Of a stretch of DNA of 64,000 nucleotides, positions 47,161 to 59,005 are shown piece by piece. The DNA is from Chrysomallon squamiferum (lineage: Eukaryota; Mollusca; Gastropoda; Neomphalida; Peltospiridae). The DNA is taken from positions 13,555,288 through 13,619,287 of the forward strand of contig CM022673.1 of NCBI GenBank assembly GCA_012295275.1, written 5' to 3'. How positions within the stretch are numbered: position 1 is the first letter of the stretch; every line of letters starts with the position of its first letter. Under the pieces are notes generated by a model. The model saw only the letters and a list, made by a program, of their open reading frames with translations, was not told the origin of the DNA and searched no databases. A program made the position numbers and the translations under genes.

Positions 47161-47888
47161 ACCCAAACAGTTGAGCAGTTGTTTAAGAAGCTGCTAGGTG
47201 ACCAGGTCCACTCACACACAGGTGTGCAGTGTTGCAGCACACACAGTGGATGAAAGACACATTGTCAGGTGAGACAGTTTAAACCAAATTACTCCTTTGT
47301 TACACTCAATTACTTTCTCCTAACACACACCAATTGATATATTTCATTTTCAAAAGAGGCTCTTATTAAACCATCTATGTTAAAGTTGTAGGAAACACAT
47401 ATTTGTCATGCTAGGTTACATAATGTGTCTAGTAGGTTACATACTGTGTCTGGTAGGTAGGTACCTGGAGACAGGTTTTGTGGCAGACACAGAGACTAGA
47501 TTATAATTTATGTGCCCTGGGGTTCGTACATTCAGGGATTAAAACCTACTTGGGTCATTTGCTTCTGGACTGGATATGTAACACGTTCATCTCACTTGAC
47601 CACCTGGTTTTCAGTACCAACACAGAGCCTGGTTCAATCAACAGTAAAACTGTTTTCTGACACTTGCACTGTGTGGACACTCATAGATTACCTGCCCTTG
47701 ACACACATTTGTTATAACAGCTTGTTCTCATTAGCTTGTTGAAACAACAGCTTGCTGTGAGCAGTGAATGAATCTTTAAAACAAGTAACAGATAGTAAAT
47801 GTCAGATATTTTCTATATCTGGTATATCGCTGAACATTTTTCCATAAACATTCATCTGCTGTTAAAAAGCAACAAGCCTATTTTTTTA

Positions 47889-47925
<37 letters not shown>

Positions 47926-48285
47926 TTTTTCTTAGACAAGAGGCCTGTGCCATGGTCTTCATTATGTCATTTTGAAAATATGGTTGGAGTATAAAAATAA
48001 ACATTTGCATGCAGCGCAGTTTGATCCTGTGACATGTCAGGCTCTACACAGTTGTACTGTTACAGTACTGTGTTGTGCAGGTTTGAGTTTTACTACTTCA
48101 GCGAAGTTAACTTTATCAACTGTCACAATACATTATAACAGAATCTGTGATTTGATTAGTCCTCTGTGATGTCTGGGTACCATCTGCTTCTACATAGATA
48201 ACATTTTTAACAGTAACCGCTTTGATAGTGAAGATAATAAAGCTGGTACTTGTCTTCTGCTAATATAATTCTGGGATAATGGCAG
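47161..48285. other. Intron-like; complex stretch 47.16-47.75 kb, (TA)n at 47.89 kb
   Basis: The 47.16-47.75 kb stretch is less AT-rich than its surroundings and holds two small overlapping frames without recognisable domains. It is probably old repeat or regulatory DNA. A B-box-like AGTTTGATCCT occurs near 48,018. No gene called. Confidence 0.4.
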
Positions 48286-48286
48286 T

Positions 48287-48595
48287 GAAGACTGTGAAAA
48301 TATTTACCATCTAGCATTTACGCTGTGAGAATGTAAATATAAGTTTACCATCTAACATTTACGACTGTGAGAATGTAAATATAAGTTTACCATCTAACAT
48401 TTACGCTGTGAGAATGTAAATATAAGTTTACCATCTAGCATTTACACTGTGAGAATGTAAATACAAGTTTACCATCTAACATTTACACTGTGAGAATGTA
48501 AATAGATATTTACCATCTAGCATTTACACTGTGAGAATGGAAATATAAGTTTACCATCTAGCATTTACACTGTGAAAATGGAAATATATTCTATA
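48287..48595 (+). repeat. Minisatellite, 41-bp unit, about seven copies
   Basis: Units GAATGTAAATATAAGTTTAC followed by CATCTAACATTTACGCTGTGA, 41 bp each with one 42-bp unit. Adjacent units differ by single bases such as ACGCTG against ACACTG and CTAACA against CTAGCA. Confidence 0.95.
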
Positions 48596-48602
48596 TGTAG
48601 TT

Positions 48603-48647
48603 TAAATGTAGTCTAAATGTTAGAATCTAACATTTAGACTACATTTA
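48603..48647. repeat. Near-perfect palindrome, 22-bp arms, 1-base centre
   Basis: The left arm (48603-48624) contains AAATGTAGTCTAAATGTTAG and is the exact reverse complement of the right arm (48626-48647), with a single A between. It begins less than 15 bp after the last unit of the 41-bp array and reuses that array's CTAACATTTA phrase. Confidence 0.95.
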
Positions 48648-49735
48648 CAATAGAAGTAAAAGTTTTGTATCCATTGCCACAATTTAAAACTTTCATTATT
48701 TCAAAACATTTCACAAATTTGAAAAGTTTATACAAAGTTCTCTCTAGAATTCCAGAAAAAAACACTTTAAAAAAAAAATGTCATGCATCACTCTCACTGA
48801 TGTGAATTTCTTGACTTTTCTAACTTAAAAAATATTTGACTTGAATATACACACTCATATTTATTATGGGAACAAAAAAAAAAAGCAAAAAATTTTGAAA
48901 ATAATTTCACTCCAACTCAGAATCACACAGAAGAAGAAGAAAAAAGTGAAAGCAGACTTATGAATGAATTTATAGAAAATAGTTTTCTTTCATGTTATAT
49001 TTGTGTCAGTTTGTGCTAGCAGCACATAACAAAAGAGTAATAAATAATGAAATAAAAAAAAAGCATCATTGATTTTCAAAATGTCTTGTACTGTAAATGT
49101 CTACTTTATTTCTTGTGTCCCTGGGGAGAGGGGGACAATAGTTCTATTTTTTCTCCTATTGACCAGTCTGAATATTTTAAACCGTTTTTCTTATTGTTAT
49201 ATTCAGTTAATATCTCTTATAGCTAAAATCCTAACAGTTTCTCAATTGTTATTGTTATTGCTATATTCAGTTAATACTTCTTTTAGGTAAAATACTAACC
49301 GTTATTGTTATTCTTGTTTTATATGTATTATTATAGATTTTGTTACTATTACCATTATTATTTAATAAGTTTTGTTTTTCCTAATACTAATAGCTCTCTG
49401 TTGTCATCAAGTTTTTATTTTATTTTTATATTTTTAATAAACATTTCCCCAGTGTTGTTACGGTTGAAGATACAGAAATGACTTGTCTTCATTGTTTTTT
49501 GTCACATAGTTAAGGATATTCTACAAAAATACAAAATTAAAAAACAAATGTCAAGCCAAGCATGTTTTGCTGAATTCTTCTCAAATTTCACCTGCAGCTG
49601 TAAGACTGAGTATTGAAAATTTAACAGAAAAACAAGAAGAAAAACAAAAAAAGCATAAAATATTCCATCTGCACTAAACAAATAACTATTTAGAAAACAA
49701 CTTCTAATAAATCATTTCATTGATTTTTCTTTCAT

Positions 49736-49766
<31 letters not shown>

Positions 49767-49975
49767 CTTCCATTCTAAAGGAATTAATAAAACAAATAAA
49801 TTGATCATTTTAAAAAATATATATATTTCCTGATCCAATCAGCCTAGGATCACTTTGATGTGCTTCTGGTGCAGAAATGGTGTTTACAAAATATTTAATT
49901 TCTTTTTTTTTCATTTAATTCAGACTTGTTCATTTGAAAGATTTATAGTAATTGCAGTTTAACAAATTGAAATCA
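48648..49975. other. Intron-like with poly(T)
   Basis: About 27 T at 49,739-49,765. A pair of similar segments (about 49,190-49,215 and 49,255-49,285, TATATTCAGTTAATA) forms a short repeat. No exon supported. Confidence 0.5.
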
Positions 49976-49997
49976 AAAAGAACAAATAGAAGTAGTG

Positions 49998-50082
49998 GTA
50001 GTCATAATAATAATAACAATAATAATAATAATAACAATGATAATGATGATAATAAAAAATAATAATAATGATGATAATAGAA

Positions 50083-50114
<32 letters not shown>

Positions 50115-50130
50115 TAACAAGAACTAAAAA
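49998..50130. repeat. (AAT)n/(GAT)n compound microsatellite
   Basis: Interrupted AAT, AAC and GAT units. Confidence 0.9.
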
Positions 50131-50449
50131 TATTTGCTCACTGAGGAAGTAAAAAAGAAAAAGAAATAGGTGCTAATTTCTTGTATGACAAGATATATAA
50201 ACAACAAGAACAACAACAATAATAAAGAACCAACAAAAAAACTTTATAAGTAAATAAAATGTATAAAATTAAAAAAACCAAAAAAAACATCTTCTGTGAA
50301 TCACTCTCACAATTAACAGATGAAATATACCTGTTGTCAGTTCCCAGATTAAATGTTAAATGTGAAATTTCACTGAACATGCATAAAACCTAATGGCATG
50401 GTTATCTCTAATGCAGTAGCTAATTTTTATAGTAGTTGATAGAATGTTT

Positions 50450-50690
50450 TAGAGAAAGAAAGTGATAGAGAGAGTGAGGGAAAAAGGGACAATAAGTGAT
50501 GGAAAGAGTGAGGGAAAGAGTAAATAATGGACAGAATGAGGGAAAGAGAAAGTAAAGGATGGAGAGAAAGTAAGAAAGGGTAAAAAAACAAATATGAATG
50601 GAAAAAATTGAGTAACACTTTTCTGCAGATTTGAGAAAGAGAAAAAAACGGGGAAAGAAAAGATAAAGAAAGAAAAATAAAGAGAAGCAT
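50450..50690 (+). repeat. Polypurine tract with a degenerate 35-40-bp repeat
   Basis: About 240 bp with almost no C or T on the plus strand. The phrase GAGTGAGGGAAAGAG recurs about every 36 bp (near 50,473, 50,507 and 50,533). The minus-strand Leu/Ser/Phe frame is an artefact. Confidence 0.8.
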
Positions 50691-52915
50691 CAGCAGAATT
50701 GTAGTTGGAACAGGAAAAGCACAGGTTCTTTCAACAAGTTTTATAGAGAGAAATAATTTGCCTGCTTAGTAGTAATACATTAATCTCATTCTGTAAACAG
50801 ATTTGATCCTGCAATCGTGTCTACCTGAAGTAGGTAGATTTTTTTTTTTTTCTGTCATGACACATATTTTTGTGTGTAAAGAAACCAATCTGGCATGACA
50901 TTAAATTGAGAGAATACAGGTCAGTAAAGACGCATGTAAAAGGCTTCTTTCTAATCAATACAGAAGAAGGAAGCTGTAGTCATCAGTTTTCTCCGTGCTT
51001 CATCTTGCTCTACTGCTATTATGTAACTTGTCATCATAACTTGATTGCTTTTCTCTCTGTTTTTTTGGCTTTCATAACCTGTAAATGTGTTTGAAAGTCT
51101 TGTACCAGACTTATTAATGCTTGGTACACAATTAGGCGACTTTCTAAATAGCACACCTGTGTTTTACCTATAAAGTTCTTTCATGGGTTTTTTTTTTGTA
51201 TGTGAAGTGTGACAGGTGTTAAAGGTGAAAATGAATTTATATCTTATAGGATTGAGGTGATTATCAGAGAGATGTTAAAAAAAGTAAAAAGTAGTGGTGT
51301 AAACATTTTGTAAACTGAGTTGGAATAACAAGTGTGGATAAATTTTCTTGAAATTCGGTTATTGGATGGAATTTTCTGTGACTTTCTAACAAGGTAAATA
51401 TACAGAATAATTTATTTTAGTGTTTTACTTCATTTTATCATTCTTTCTTTTTTGGATTGATGAATTACTCTTTTGTTTAAATCTGGTTTTACACAGTCAA
51501 TGAATTTAAAAAACCAACAAAACATCCAAATGAAAAAAACAATAACACACATGTCTCCCCTTTCTCTGACAGACAGACATCACACAGACACACACACAGA
51601 CACACACTCATACACACTCATACAAACACACCTATGCCCAAGTTCTTGCCCCAGACACCCAGTCAGTATATACAGATAAGCTAAACACCAACCTATATAC
51701 AAACACACAATCTGTAGAAACATACTCATTTACAATACTTATGACAAACAAACACATTTTTCTCTTTTTTTCTCTGAACTATATGTTCAGTCACTGAAGC
51801 ATTTTATATATATATTTTTTCTTTTGGTTCACAAGAGACTTGTAGAAAAGCAGGTTGAGGTGACTGATTTTTGACATACTTACATAGTAATAAACCTACT
51901 CTAAGTGTTCAGTCAAACACATCCATAATGTCCACAAGGTGTAGTGAAGAAACACACAGATGTATTTCTGCAGGACAGTGTGTGTGTGTGTGTCTCTCTG
52001 TCTACACACACATACACACTAACATACTCAAACATTTTCTAATACACAGGCATATTCATATTCATATACTGGCAGTTTCTAAGTATATAAAAAAAATAAA
52101 CTTGCTGTATTAAATGAATAAAAACATTCTGACTGTTATGTGAATAAAATAATTTTATCTATATCAAGTGTATAAAAATAATCTTGCTATATTAAATGAA
52201 TAAAACAGATCTGAGATAATAACACAAAAGCTGTTGTGCCCGAAATAAATATTAATATAATGTTAAAAATAAATAAGTTAAAACTATTTTTGTCTCCCTG
52301 GGCAACAGCATTTTACAGCAGTTTATAAGACAAAATCTTTCCAGTGCTAAATCCACAGCTGAAATATTCTCGCTTAAATCAAATTTTCCTCTGTATCATT
52401 AATATTTTAAAACACATTTTATTTGTTCACATCTAAAAGGTATGTACATTCATCTTGCTGGTGTAATAATTACATTTATGTTGCTAGTGTATATGATTCC
52501 ATTTTTCTATTATTTATTAGTGTTTTTCAGTTAGGATTTTTTAATTTTCACTGTTCAAATGAAAAAACTTTATAATTTTGTTTCAGTTTTTGTTTTATTT
52601 CTTGATACCTATTCGTGGATTGACAGCTTTATATCTCTATTAAATGTTTATTATTCTTTTGATCTCTTAAATGTGTCAGGGGGGTTATATCAAGTTTTAC
52701 ACAATTTTCTTGGAATAGTTATCAATAGCTGTGAAATGTTATTTCTTGTTATGCTCAGAACTGAATATGAAAAAGATTAGCTGGTCATAATAATAATAAT
52801 AATAATAATAACAATAACAAAATGGACATTTCTTCTGAATAACTAAATGAATTAAAGTTTCACTGAAGTTTTGACATGATTATAAAAGAGGAATTATTAA
52901 ATAACTTGTGATGGA
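50691..52915. other. Intron-like with CA-rich simple sequence
   Basis: CA/CAGA-rich 51,575-51,640 and (TG)n at 51,978-51,992. A repeated phrase, CTTGCTGTATTAAATGAATA / CTTGCTATATTAAATGAATA, lies at 52,099-52,122 and about 52,181. (AAT)n at 52,787-52,811. No exon supported. Confidence 0.5.
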
Positions 52916-52924
52916 GAAAGGTCA

Positions 52925-53210
52925 AAGCCCAACATTGCAGTGATAATGTAGTATATTTTGCATTAATCTGATTAATTAATTTATTTTTTGTTTTTACATT
53001 ACTTTGATTATGTGGTATATCTTTTACATCCTGTGATAATGTGGCATTTTTTACATTTCCAAAGATAATGTGGAATATTTTAGACTGCCATGATAATGTG
53101 TATTTTACATGTGGTGTAGATTTTTCATTTTTTTTACATTGCCATGAAAATTTGGCAGATTTTACATTGCATCATATTTTGTACTGCCAGTGATACTGTA
53201 GCAGTTCTGG
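52925..53210 (+). repeat. Degenerate tandem repeat, TGATAATGTGG units
   Basis: Seven or more loosely spaced units containing GATAATGT(G)G followed by a T-rich stretch and TTTTACATT, 35-45 bp apart. Confidence 0.7.
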
Positions 53211-53470
53211 TTGGTTCTGAGTAAAAAATTTGCAGCTGATTTGGAGACGAAAGCAAATTTGAGATTACTATAATTTGGCTCTGATGAAGCCGTTTCTTGT
53301 CACTGTGCTCAATGTTACATTTTCATCTCACTCACTGACGTAATGTTGCCAGCTGGAACTGTTATCAACAGCAAGGATCAGTTTTGTATTTGTTCCATCA
53401 GATTTAACAACCCAGTTTGTCACTTTATGATTGATTTTATTTTTCATTCATTGTACACATGTCTGGTAAT
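53211..53470. other. Moderately complex intronic stretch
   Basis: Low in repeats, with a TGACGTAA at 53,337-53,344 and a GATGAAGCCGTTTCTTGTCA stretch. It may hold a regulatory element. No exon borders with a coding frame were found. Confidence 0.3.
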
Positions 53471-53819
53471 ACAATATATTTGTTTTGTATGTTAATAAAA
53501 ATTGTGAGTAAAAAGAAAAAGATATGTCTCAATATGTAGAAAGTATATTTTGTGCTGATCTTTCTTTTTCTGTTCTCTCTCTCTCTTCCTTTTCATCTAC
53601 CACTTTTTCTCTCTTTCACAATCAGTTACATTAACCTCTAATTTTATTAGTTTTATTTTTTATTTAACTTTCCTTGTTAAAAAAAGAAATAAATAAAATA
53701 AAATCAAGTTTTTACATCCCTGTTCTTCTACATTGAAGTGATATGATACAGAAATGTATGGCCCTGTTGTAACAAGCTGTTGGTGAGTTGCTGTTAAGCG
53801 TAACTGCTTAAATTTATGC

Positions 53820-54010
53820 TAATGAAGTAAGCTTAAGAAAAAAAGAAAAAAAGAAAAAGAAAACGAATCCTAGAACAAGCAACAATAAAAAAAATAAAAA
53901 AAGTTAAAGTAATCTTGTAAAGAAAGGTAACAAAATAAAGATTAAAAAAAAAAATAATAAAAAAAAAAAAAAAAAAAAAAAAAAATAAAATAAAATAAAA
54001 TCTCCAAAAA
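53820..54010. repeat. A-rich low complexity with poly(A)
   Basis: Mostly A over about 190 bp, including about 28 A at 53,958-53,985. The Phe-rich minus-strand frame is an artefact. Confidence 0.9.
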
Positions 54011-54119
54011 CAACTAAAACAACAAAAACCAAAGGAAAAAAATACCAAAATAAGGTACTTAAAAAAATGTAATAAAAATAATGGTAAAAAATAAAAACTG
54101 ATTGGACTGTATTAACAAA

Positions 54120-54305
54120 CAGCTCAGATGGTCTGTTTGTAATGATGCTGATAACTAATAAAACTAATTAGCAGTTTCCATAACAACGCTGTGCTTTGGC
54201 CTGTGGGACAGGCTACATTAATTAGCTTGCCTACGTCTGCATGGTTGAGCACGCCTGTCATGGACACCATCTCTAATAGTTTTGACCATAAGGATTCTGT
54301 ATTTG
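54120..54305. promoter_or_regulatory. Candidate enhancer: RFX X-box flanked by homeodomain sites
   Basis: GTTTCCATAACAAC (54174-54187) fits the RFX X-box consensus GTHNCCATRRNAAC at every position. TAATTAG lies 2 bp before it (54165-54171) and again at 54219-54225. The surrounding 180 bp is complex, unlike the A-rich flanks, and has short open frames on both strands without domains. RFX factors drive ciliary and sensory-neuron genes in animals. Activity here is inference. Confidence 0.4.
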
Positions 54306-55165
54306 TATGTTGTATTGATAAAAACAATTTTGTTAATGCATTTATTTTGTTTCTTTTTTTAATTTTTTTTTTTTTTTTTTTTTTATATTTACAATACATA
54401 TTCATGGTTATTTTTAAAATTTTCTTTGTGATTTTTTAAAAAAAAATAAAATTATTTACAAATTCTCTCTTCATTGATAAAAAATGAAAACAAAAAACCA
54501 CCAAAAAAATAATAAATAAATAAAACAGCAGAAAATGATATTTCTAATATCGTATATATCAAGTATATTCTTGTATATTTTATTGTTTATTTTTAATTCA
54601 ATTCAATTCTTGCTATTTTCTTAACATTCCTTTCTGTGAGCCTTTTCCTAGGATTCAGGAAGTAATTTGAAAAAATAAAAAAAAACGTGGAAAAAAAATA
54701 GATAAATAATCATAACATTTTGTTATTTTTTATTATTAGTATTTTTTTTAAATCAGTAAAAGTATAATACATATGGAATTTAGCATTGTTAAATACCATT
54801 CACAGAATATGATATATTGTTATATATTTTTATGTTTAAACGTAAAAAAAAAGAAATGAAAAAAATAATTATTATTGGGAAGAAATGAAGATTCAGTGAT
54901 ATAAAATATGGAGCAAACCCAGATATAATTGAAAGATGGTGTTCAAAGCACTTTTAACAATGAATTTATTAATACCACCCATTCCAAACATCTCTGATAA
55001 TGTGACCAATTCAAGAAAGACACACAAAGCATTTAATTATTTTATTTATTAGTCAGTTTTAGCTCTTTGGTTACAAATTTTAAAATATAACATTTAAAAT
55101 GATGCAAATCTCCAAAAGTATTTCAAAACTGTCAAGTGGAAAGATTAGTTACACATTGACAGATG
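54306..55165. other. Intron-like, T- and A-rich
   Basis: Poly(T) at about 54,364-54,384. No exon supported. Confidence 0.55.
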
Positions 55166-55340
55166 CACACACACACACATACATAAACACACTGACAGAT
55201 GCATGCACAAATGCACACATATGCACATACACACTCATAAAAATTCTGACATGCACACACACATACATATTAATATGTGCATACACATCTCTCTCAAATT
55301 TACATATATATATGTGTGTGTATATATATATATATATAAT
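55166..55340. repeat. Cryptic CA/TA simple sequence
   Basis: CA-, CATA- and GCA-rich, ending in (TG)(TA)n at 55,310-55,338. Confidence 0.85.
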
Positions 55341-56058
55341 TTTAAATAATTTTAAAGAACTTATCACTTTGTAACTCTTGTGTATCTTTCATAAAAACTG
55401 GTTACATTTATATTTATTACATCTAGTTGTAAACATACTGAAATTTCCATTATTGATTCATTTTATTTGATATTTTTTATTCTTGTTAAAAAGAAATGTG
55501 AAATAATGAAATAATCAGTCTAGTGTAATTTATTATTGATTTTTACTAATTCTAAGGGTTTTTTATATGTTTTTATTACTAATGTATTTCTGTGTAATAT
55601 ATACTATTATGTATTTTTAATAATGCACATTAATTTATATCTGTTCAGTACCTACTGTAATATATATATATATATACATACATATATATGTTTTTAATAT
55701 TAAACAGTTACTAGTTTTTATTTTATAATGATGTTATTAATTATTTTTATATAATTATTATAATTATGTAATTTTTGGATTTTTATATATTTATTATAAT
55801 GTTACATCATAAGTAAGCTGCTACTACAAGTTGTCATATCAGTTATAATTGAGGAATCATTAGCAACATACACATTGTCCCACAGAACATTTTGTTTCAC
55901 GTTGATGTACCATTGATGTGGCATTGGCTTCGGTGGGTAAATATCCATTTCAGTATTCCAAGAAAGACAGATTCTGAGACATATAATGTGTTAAATGAGT
56001 CTTAAATCTGTTTATTCTAATGGTCGCAGAAACAAATTAGTTTAGCATAAAAGATTGT
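55341..56058. other. Intron-like; possible SINE fragment at 55.91-55.97 kb
   Basis: CGGTGGGTAAATATCCATTT then CAGTATTCCA (about 55,931-55,960) loosely resembles the SINE core. Otherwise AT-rich without recognisable features. Confidence 0.35.
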
Positions 56059-56063
56059 TTGAT

Positions 56064-56370
56064 GCTGAAGACAGACTGGCTGAGGCCAAAAACGGATTGG
56101 GTGATTCTCAGAACAGCTCAGGTGGTGCTGAAAAGATTGGATGATGATGACACAGACAGTAGACTGGGTGATGTAGGAAACAGAGAGCTTGATGCAGACA
56201 AGTGGCTGGATGATTTAGAAACTGACTGGGTGATTCAGAAAACTGGTTGGGTGATTCAGAAAACTGGCTGGCTGATTCAGAAAATAGACAGGGTGGTGCA
56301 GAAAATAGACATGGTGGTGCAGAAAATAGACACAGTGGTGCAGAACATAGACAGGGTGGTGCAGAAATAA
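56064..56370 (+). repeat. 21-bp minisatellite, open on both strands
   Basis: Units of 21 bp, GACTGGGTGATTCAGAAAA in the middle and ACAGGGTGGTGCAGAAAAT at the 3' end, with more diverged copies 5'. The 7-codon period keeps a 103-codon plus frame (WVIQKTG-like repeats) and a 101-codon minus frame open. A chance product of an in-phase repeat is the simpler reading. No signal peptide, splice site or domain supports a protein. Confidence 0.85.
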
Positions 56371-56399
56371 CCAAATTGATAAAATGAGGAACTCTGATA

Positions 56400-56452
56400 G
56401 AATAATCTATCATACCTCAGTCGAGGACTCTAACCACTGAGCTACATTCCAT
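56400..56452 (-). mobile_element. tRNA-like SINE head
   Basis: On the minus strand, TAGCTCAGTGG (A box, all positions of TRGYNNANNGG) is followed by TTAGAGTCCTCGACTGAGGT as in a tRNA D-arm and anticodon arm. The B box is not recognisable, so this is a truncated head and not a functional tRNA. It ends about 30 bp from the 21-bp minisatellite. Confidence 0.6.
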
Positions 56453-57300
56453 TGTAGTGCTGAGTATCAGTTACCTGGTAATTTAAAAAACATCAACAGT
56501 TAAAAAAGAACCAACATTTTCACATTCCAAGTAACTTAAACAATTTTGTATGTGTATATGTATATATATATTTTTTTTTGCTGGTTTCCTTTGATTTTTA
56601 ATGTGTTACATGTGTTGTTGATAGCAAACAGCTGTATGCCTCTCACTGGGGTATATCTGAGTTAATTTCCCAAACCTGTATGACACTACAGCTTTAGCAG
56701 TATTTGAAGAATCATAAAACAACCCTTTTTAATTACCTCTTGTACTGTTCCCCATTCCAGTGTGGCTCATAGCTTATGCTCCTACATTTCATTGCTTTGT
56801 GGAAAAGTATCATGTATGTTTGCCTGTGTTTATAAAAAATATTTTTGCTCCTATATGGAGTGGGGTTGGTTAACTATGTAAATATGTTATCTAAGTTAGA
56901 AGTATAATAAAAAAAATTAAAAATTAAAAAAATTGTTATTTTTCACCCAGAGGTTGGAAATGGAACAGGATATTAGAATTATTGTTTTAAAAATGAGAAA
57001 ATAAAAGTCTTTTATAGTATGATAAAGATTTTTCAGTTTTAGAATTAAAACAGAAATGTTAGAATTTCAGTAAATAATAATAATAATGACAACAACAGTA
57101 CTGATACCAGCAATCACAATAACAATAACAATTTCATAATTTTAATAAATTTTATTAACAACAATGAGTTTTTCTTATTTTTGAAGAAGAATTAAACAAC
57201 AAAAATGAATAAAGTATGAATAAAAATTAGATAACAAATAATAATAATAATAATAGTAATAATTTTGAAAAGACAAAAAACAAAACAACGCCAACAACAA
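56453..57300. other. Intron-like, nothing recognised
   Basis: AT-rich, with (AAT)n at 57,075-57,087 and 57,237-57,255. Confidence 0.5.
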
Positions 57301-57592
57301 GAGAATTGGTGATACGTAACTTTAGGTGTATACGTATTTGTATAATCCAGTGTAAGTGTTTTGCATTACACTCTGTGTTGTTCTGTTCTTGCTGCCTGAG
57401 CTTCATGTCACAGTGTTTATGGATTATCTGACCACTCCAGAGTATACAACGTAAATACTTATTGGTGCACCAGATCATTATCATCGTGAGTGCATCTGAG
57501 GTAGCACCTGACCCACACAGCCAGCCAATGACAGCCCATCATCACAATCCCCTCCCCTACAAGGCTCTGCTGACCTCTCTGGCTTGACCTAG
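57300..57592 (+). promoter_or_regulatory. Complex region before the signal-peptide exon
   Basis: About 290 bp of non-repetitive, less AT-rich DNA with CCAAT in AGCCAGCCAATGACAGCC near 57,518 and a C-rich stretch near 57,548. It ends in a pyrimidine-containing CTCTCTGGCTTGACCTAG, which could be a splice acceptor (AG at 57,591-57,592). It is either the promoter of an independent gene or the end of a long intron. CpGs stay scarce, which slightly favours the intron reading. Confidence 0.3.
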
Positions 57593-57744
57593 GAAGTAAT
57601 CAGTAGTTAACAACCAGAGTAAGAGTAAGAGAGAGAGAGAGAGAGAGAGAAAAAAATCTTAAGCTCTGAGAATACTGGTGAAGCAGTTTTAGTGGATTTA
57701 CTGTTAAAATGAAGTTTCTGGTGTTTTCATGTCTGTGTCATGTG
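57593..57744 (+). CDS. Candidate exon encoding a signal-peptide start (MKFLVFSCLCHV)
   Basis: ATG at 57709 in AAA-ATG-AAG context opens 12 codons, M-K then a hydrophobic FLVFSCLCHV, and meets a GTGAGT donor at 57745 in phase 0. A short first coding exon with the start of a signal peptide is typical of secreted or membrane proteins in animals. The left border (acceptor at 57,592 or a transcription start) is uncertain. A (GA)n run at 57,629-57,650 lies in the leader. The downstream exons and therefore the product are unknown. Unspliced, the frame continues 30 more codons into TG-rich sequence before a stop. Confidence 0.4.
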
Positions 57745-58076
57745 GTGAGTATTATACTGCAGTTACGAGGGCTGTCTGTCTGTGTGGCTGCTGTGTGTGT
57801 GTCTGTGTTGTTATCTGTGTGTTTGTTCATAGCTTGACTTGTTTTCTTCTGGCTGGCCCACATTCTCGTGTATTTTTATCACGTGGCAGGCAGTAGAAAA
57901 GTTGGTCATGGTTGGTAGCACACAGTGTAACCACAGTGTGTGTCGGCTGTAGTAGAATCATAGCTAGCTATACAAGAGTACATAGAAACACACACATACA
58001 TGTATAGATCTACATGTTCATGTATATATGTGTTGTGTGTGTATGTTTATGCATATAAATTCTAGTACATATATAT

Positions 58077-58112
<36 letters not shown>

Positions 58113-58320
58113 GTATGTGTATTTGTTTGTGATTGTATATGCACATATACACATGACTAGTATATATATTATTATATACACACCCAAAAGTACACATACT
58201 AAAAATATTATATTAACGCATATACAGATTCACATATATACACACACACAAACACACATAGATACATACACACACAGATACATACATACATACACACACA
58301 TATGTAAACAAATATATTTA
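57745..58320. repeat. TG-, GA- and CA-rich simple sequence after the candidate exon
   Basis: CTGTGTG repeats at 57,774-57,825, GA/GATA run at 58,076-58,112, CA/CATA-rich at 58,176-58,310. The plus-strand His/Thr/Ile frame is an artefact. Confidence 0.8.
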
Positions 58321-58969
58321 AACTGCAAGATATCATTACATACATGTGTGTTTTGTTTACACATTGTGTTTTCGTAATACATTTATAGATTTACTGTCAA
58401 GATATTTTAATACCTACTGGATTTTATTTGCATTGTATCTTATTTGGTTGATTTAAAAATGTTTGAGATTAGTATTTTATTTTGTTTATTTAGGATACAC
58501 CACACTTATATGCATATGTATTATTTACAGATAATCTTTTTATGTTATTGATTAATTTTGGACTTTACATTTTACTTTACATATATAACATTTTGCAAAT
58601 ATATTATTTCATTTAGTTATTACTATTATTTTAATTTTATTTTGACATCTAATAACTAATACACTGTCATTCTGTTAAACATCAATGATTTTACATATGT
58701 ATTTTTGGGATGTTAATTATACAGCTTAGATCCTGATTTTTTAATTGTTTTTCATGTCTAATATATATATTTATTTATTATCATACATACTAAAGTTAAT
58801 ATTTTTCATATTTGTTGTGCTACCTATTTTATTTTTACAGATTTGTGTAGCTGTCTTATGATAACAGCTAGTTATTTGACAATGTTTAAAATTTAAGATT
58901 ACTGCTAATATTCCATACAAGTTTAGCATGAAATTAGTTCATATGTTATATATTCAGCTGATATGGATG

Positions 58970-58970
<1 letters not shown>
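58321..58970. other. Intron-like, nothing recognised
   Basis: Very AT-rich, with no array, exon or RNA gene. Confidence 0.5.

Positions 58971-58973
<3 letters not shown>

Positions 58974-59004
<31 letters not shown>
58974..59004. repeat. (GT)n microsatellite
   Basis: About 15 GT units. Confidence 0.95.

Positions 59005-59005
<1 letters not shown>

Noticed and set aside
56059-56413. Repeat proteins on both strands at the 21-bp array
   Set aside because: The 21-bp period preserves frames automatically, and opposite-strand frames of equal length argue against selection on either.
56400-56452. Functional tRNA gene on the minus strand
   Set aside because: Only the A-box half is tRNA-like. The B box and T-arm are missing.
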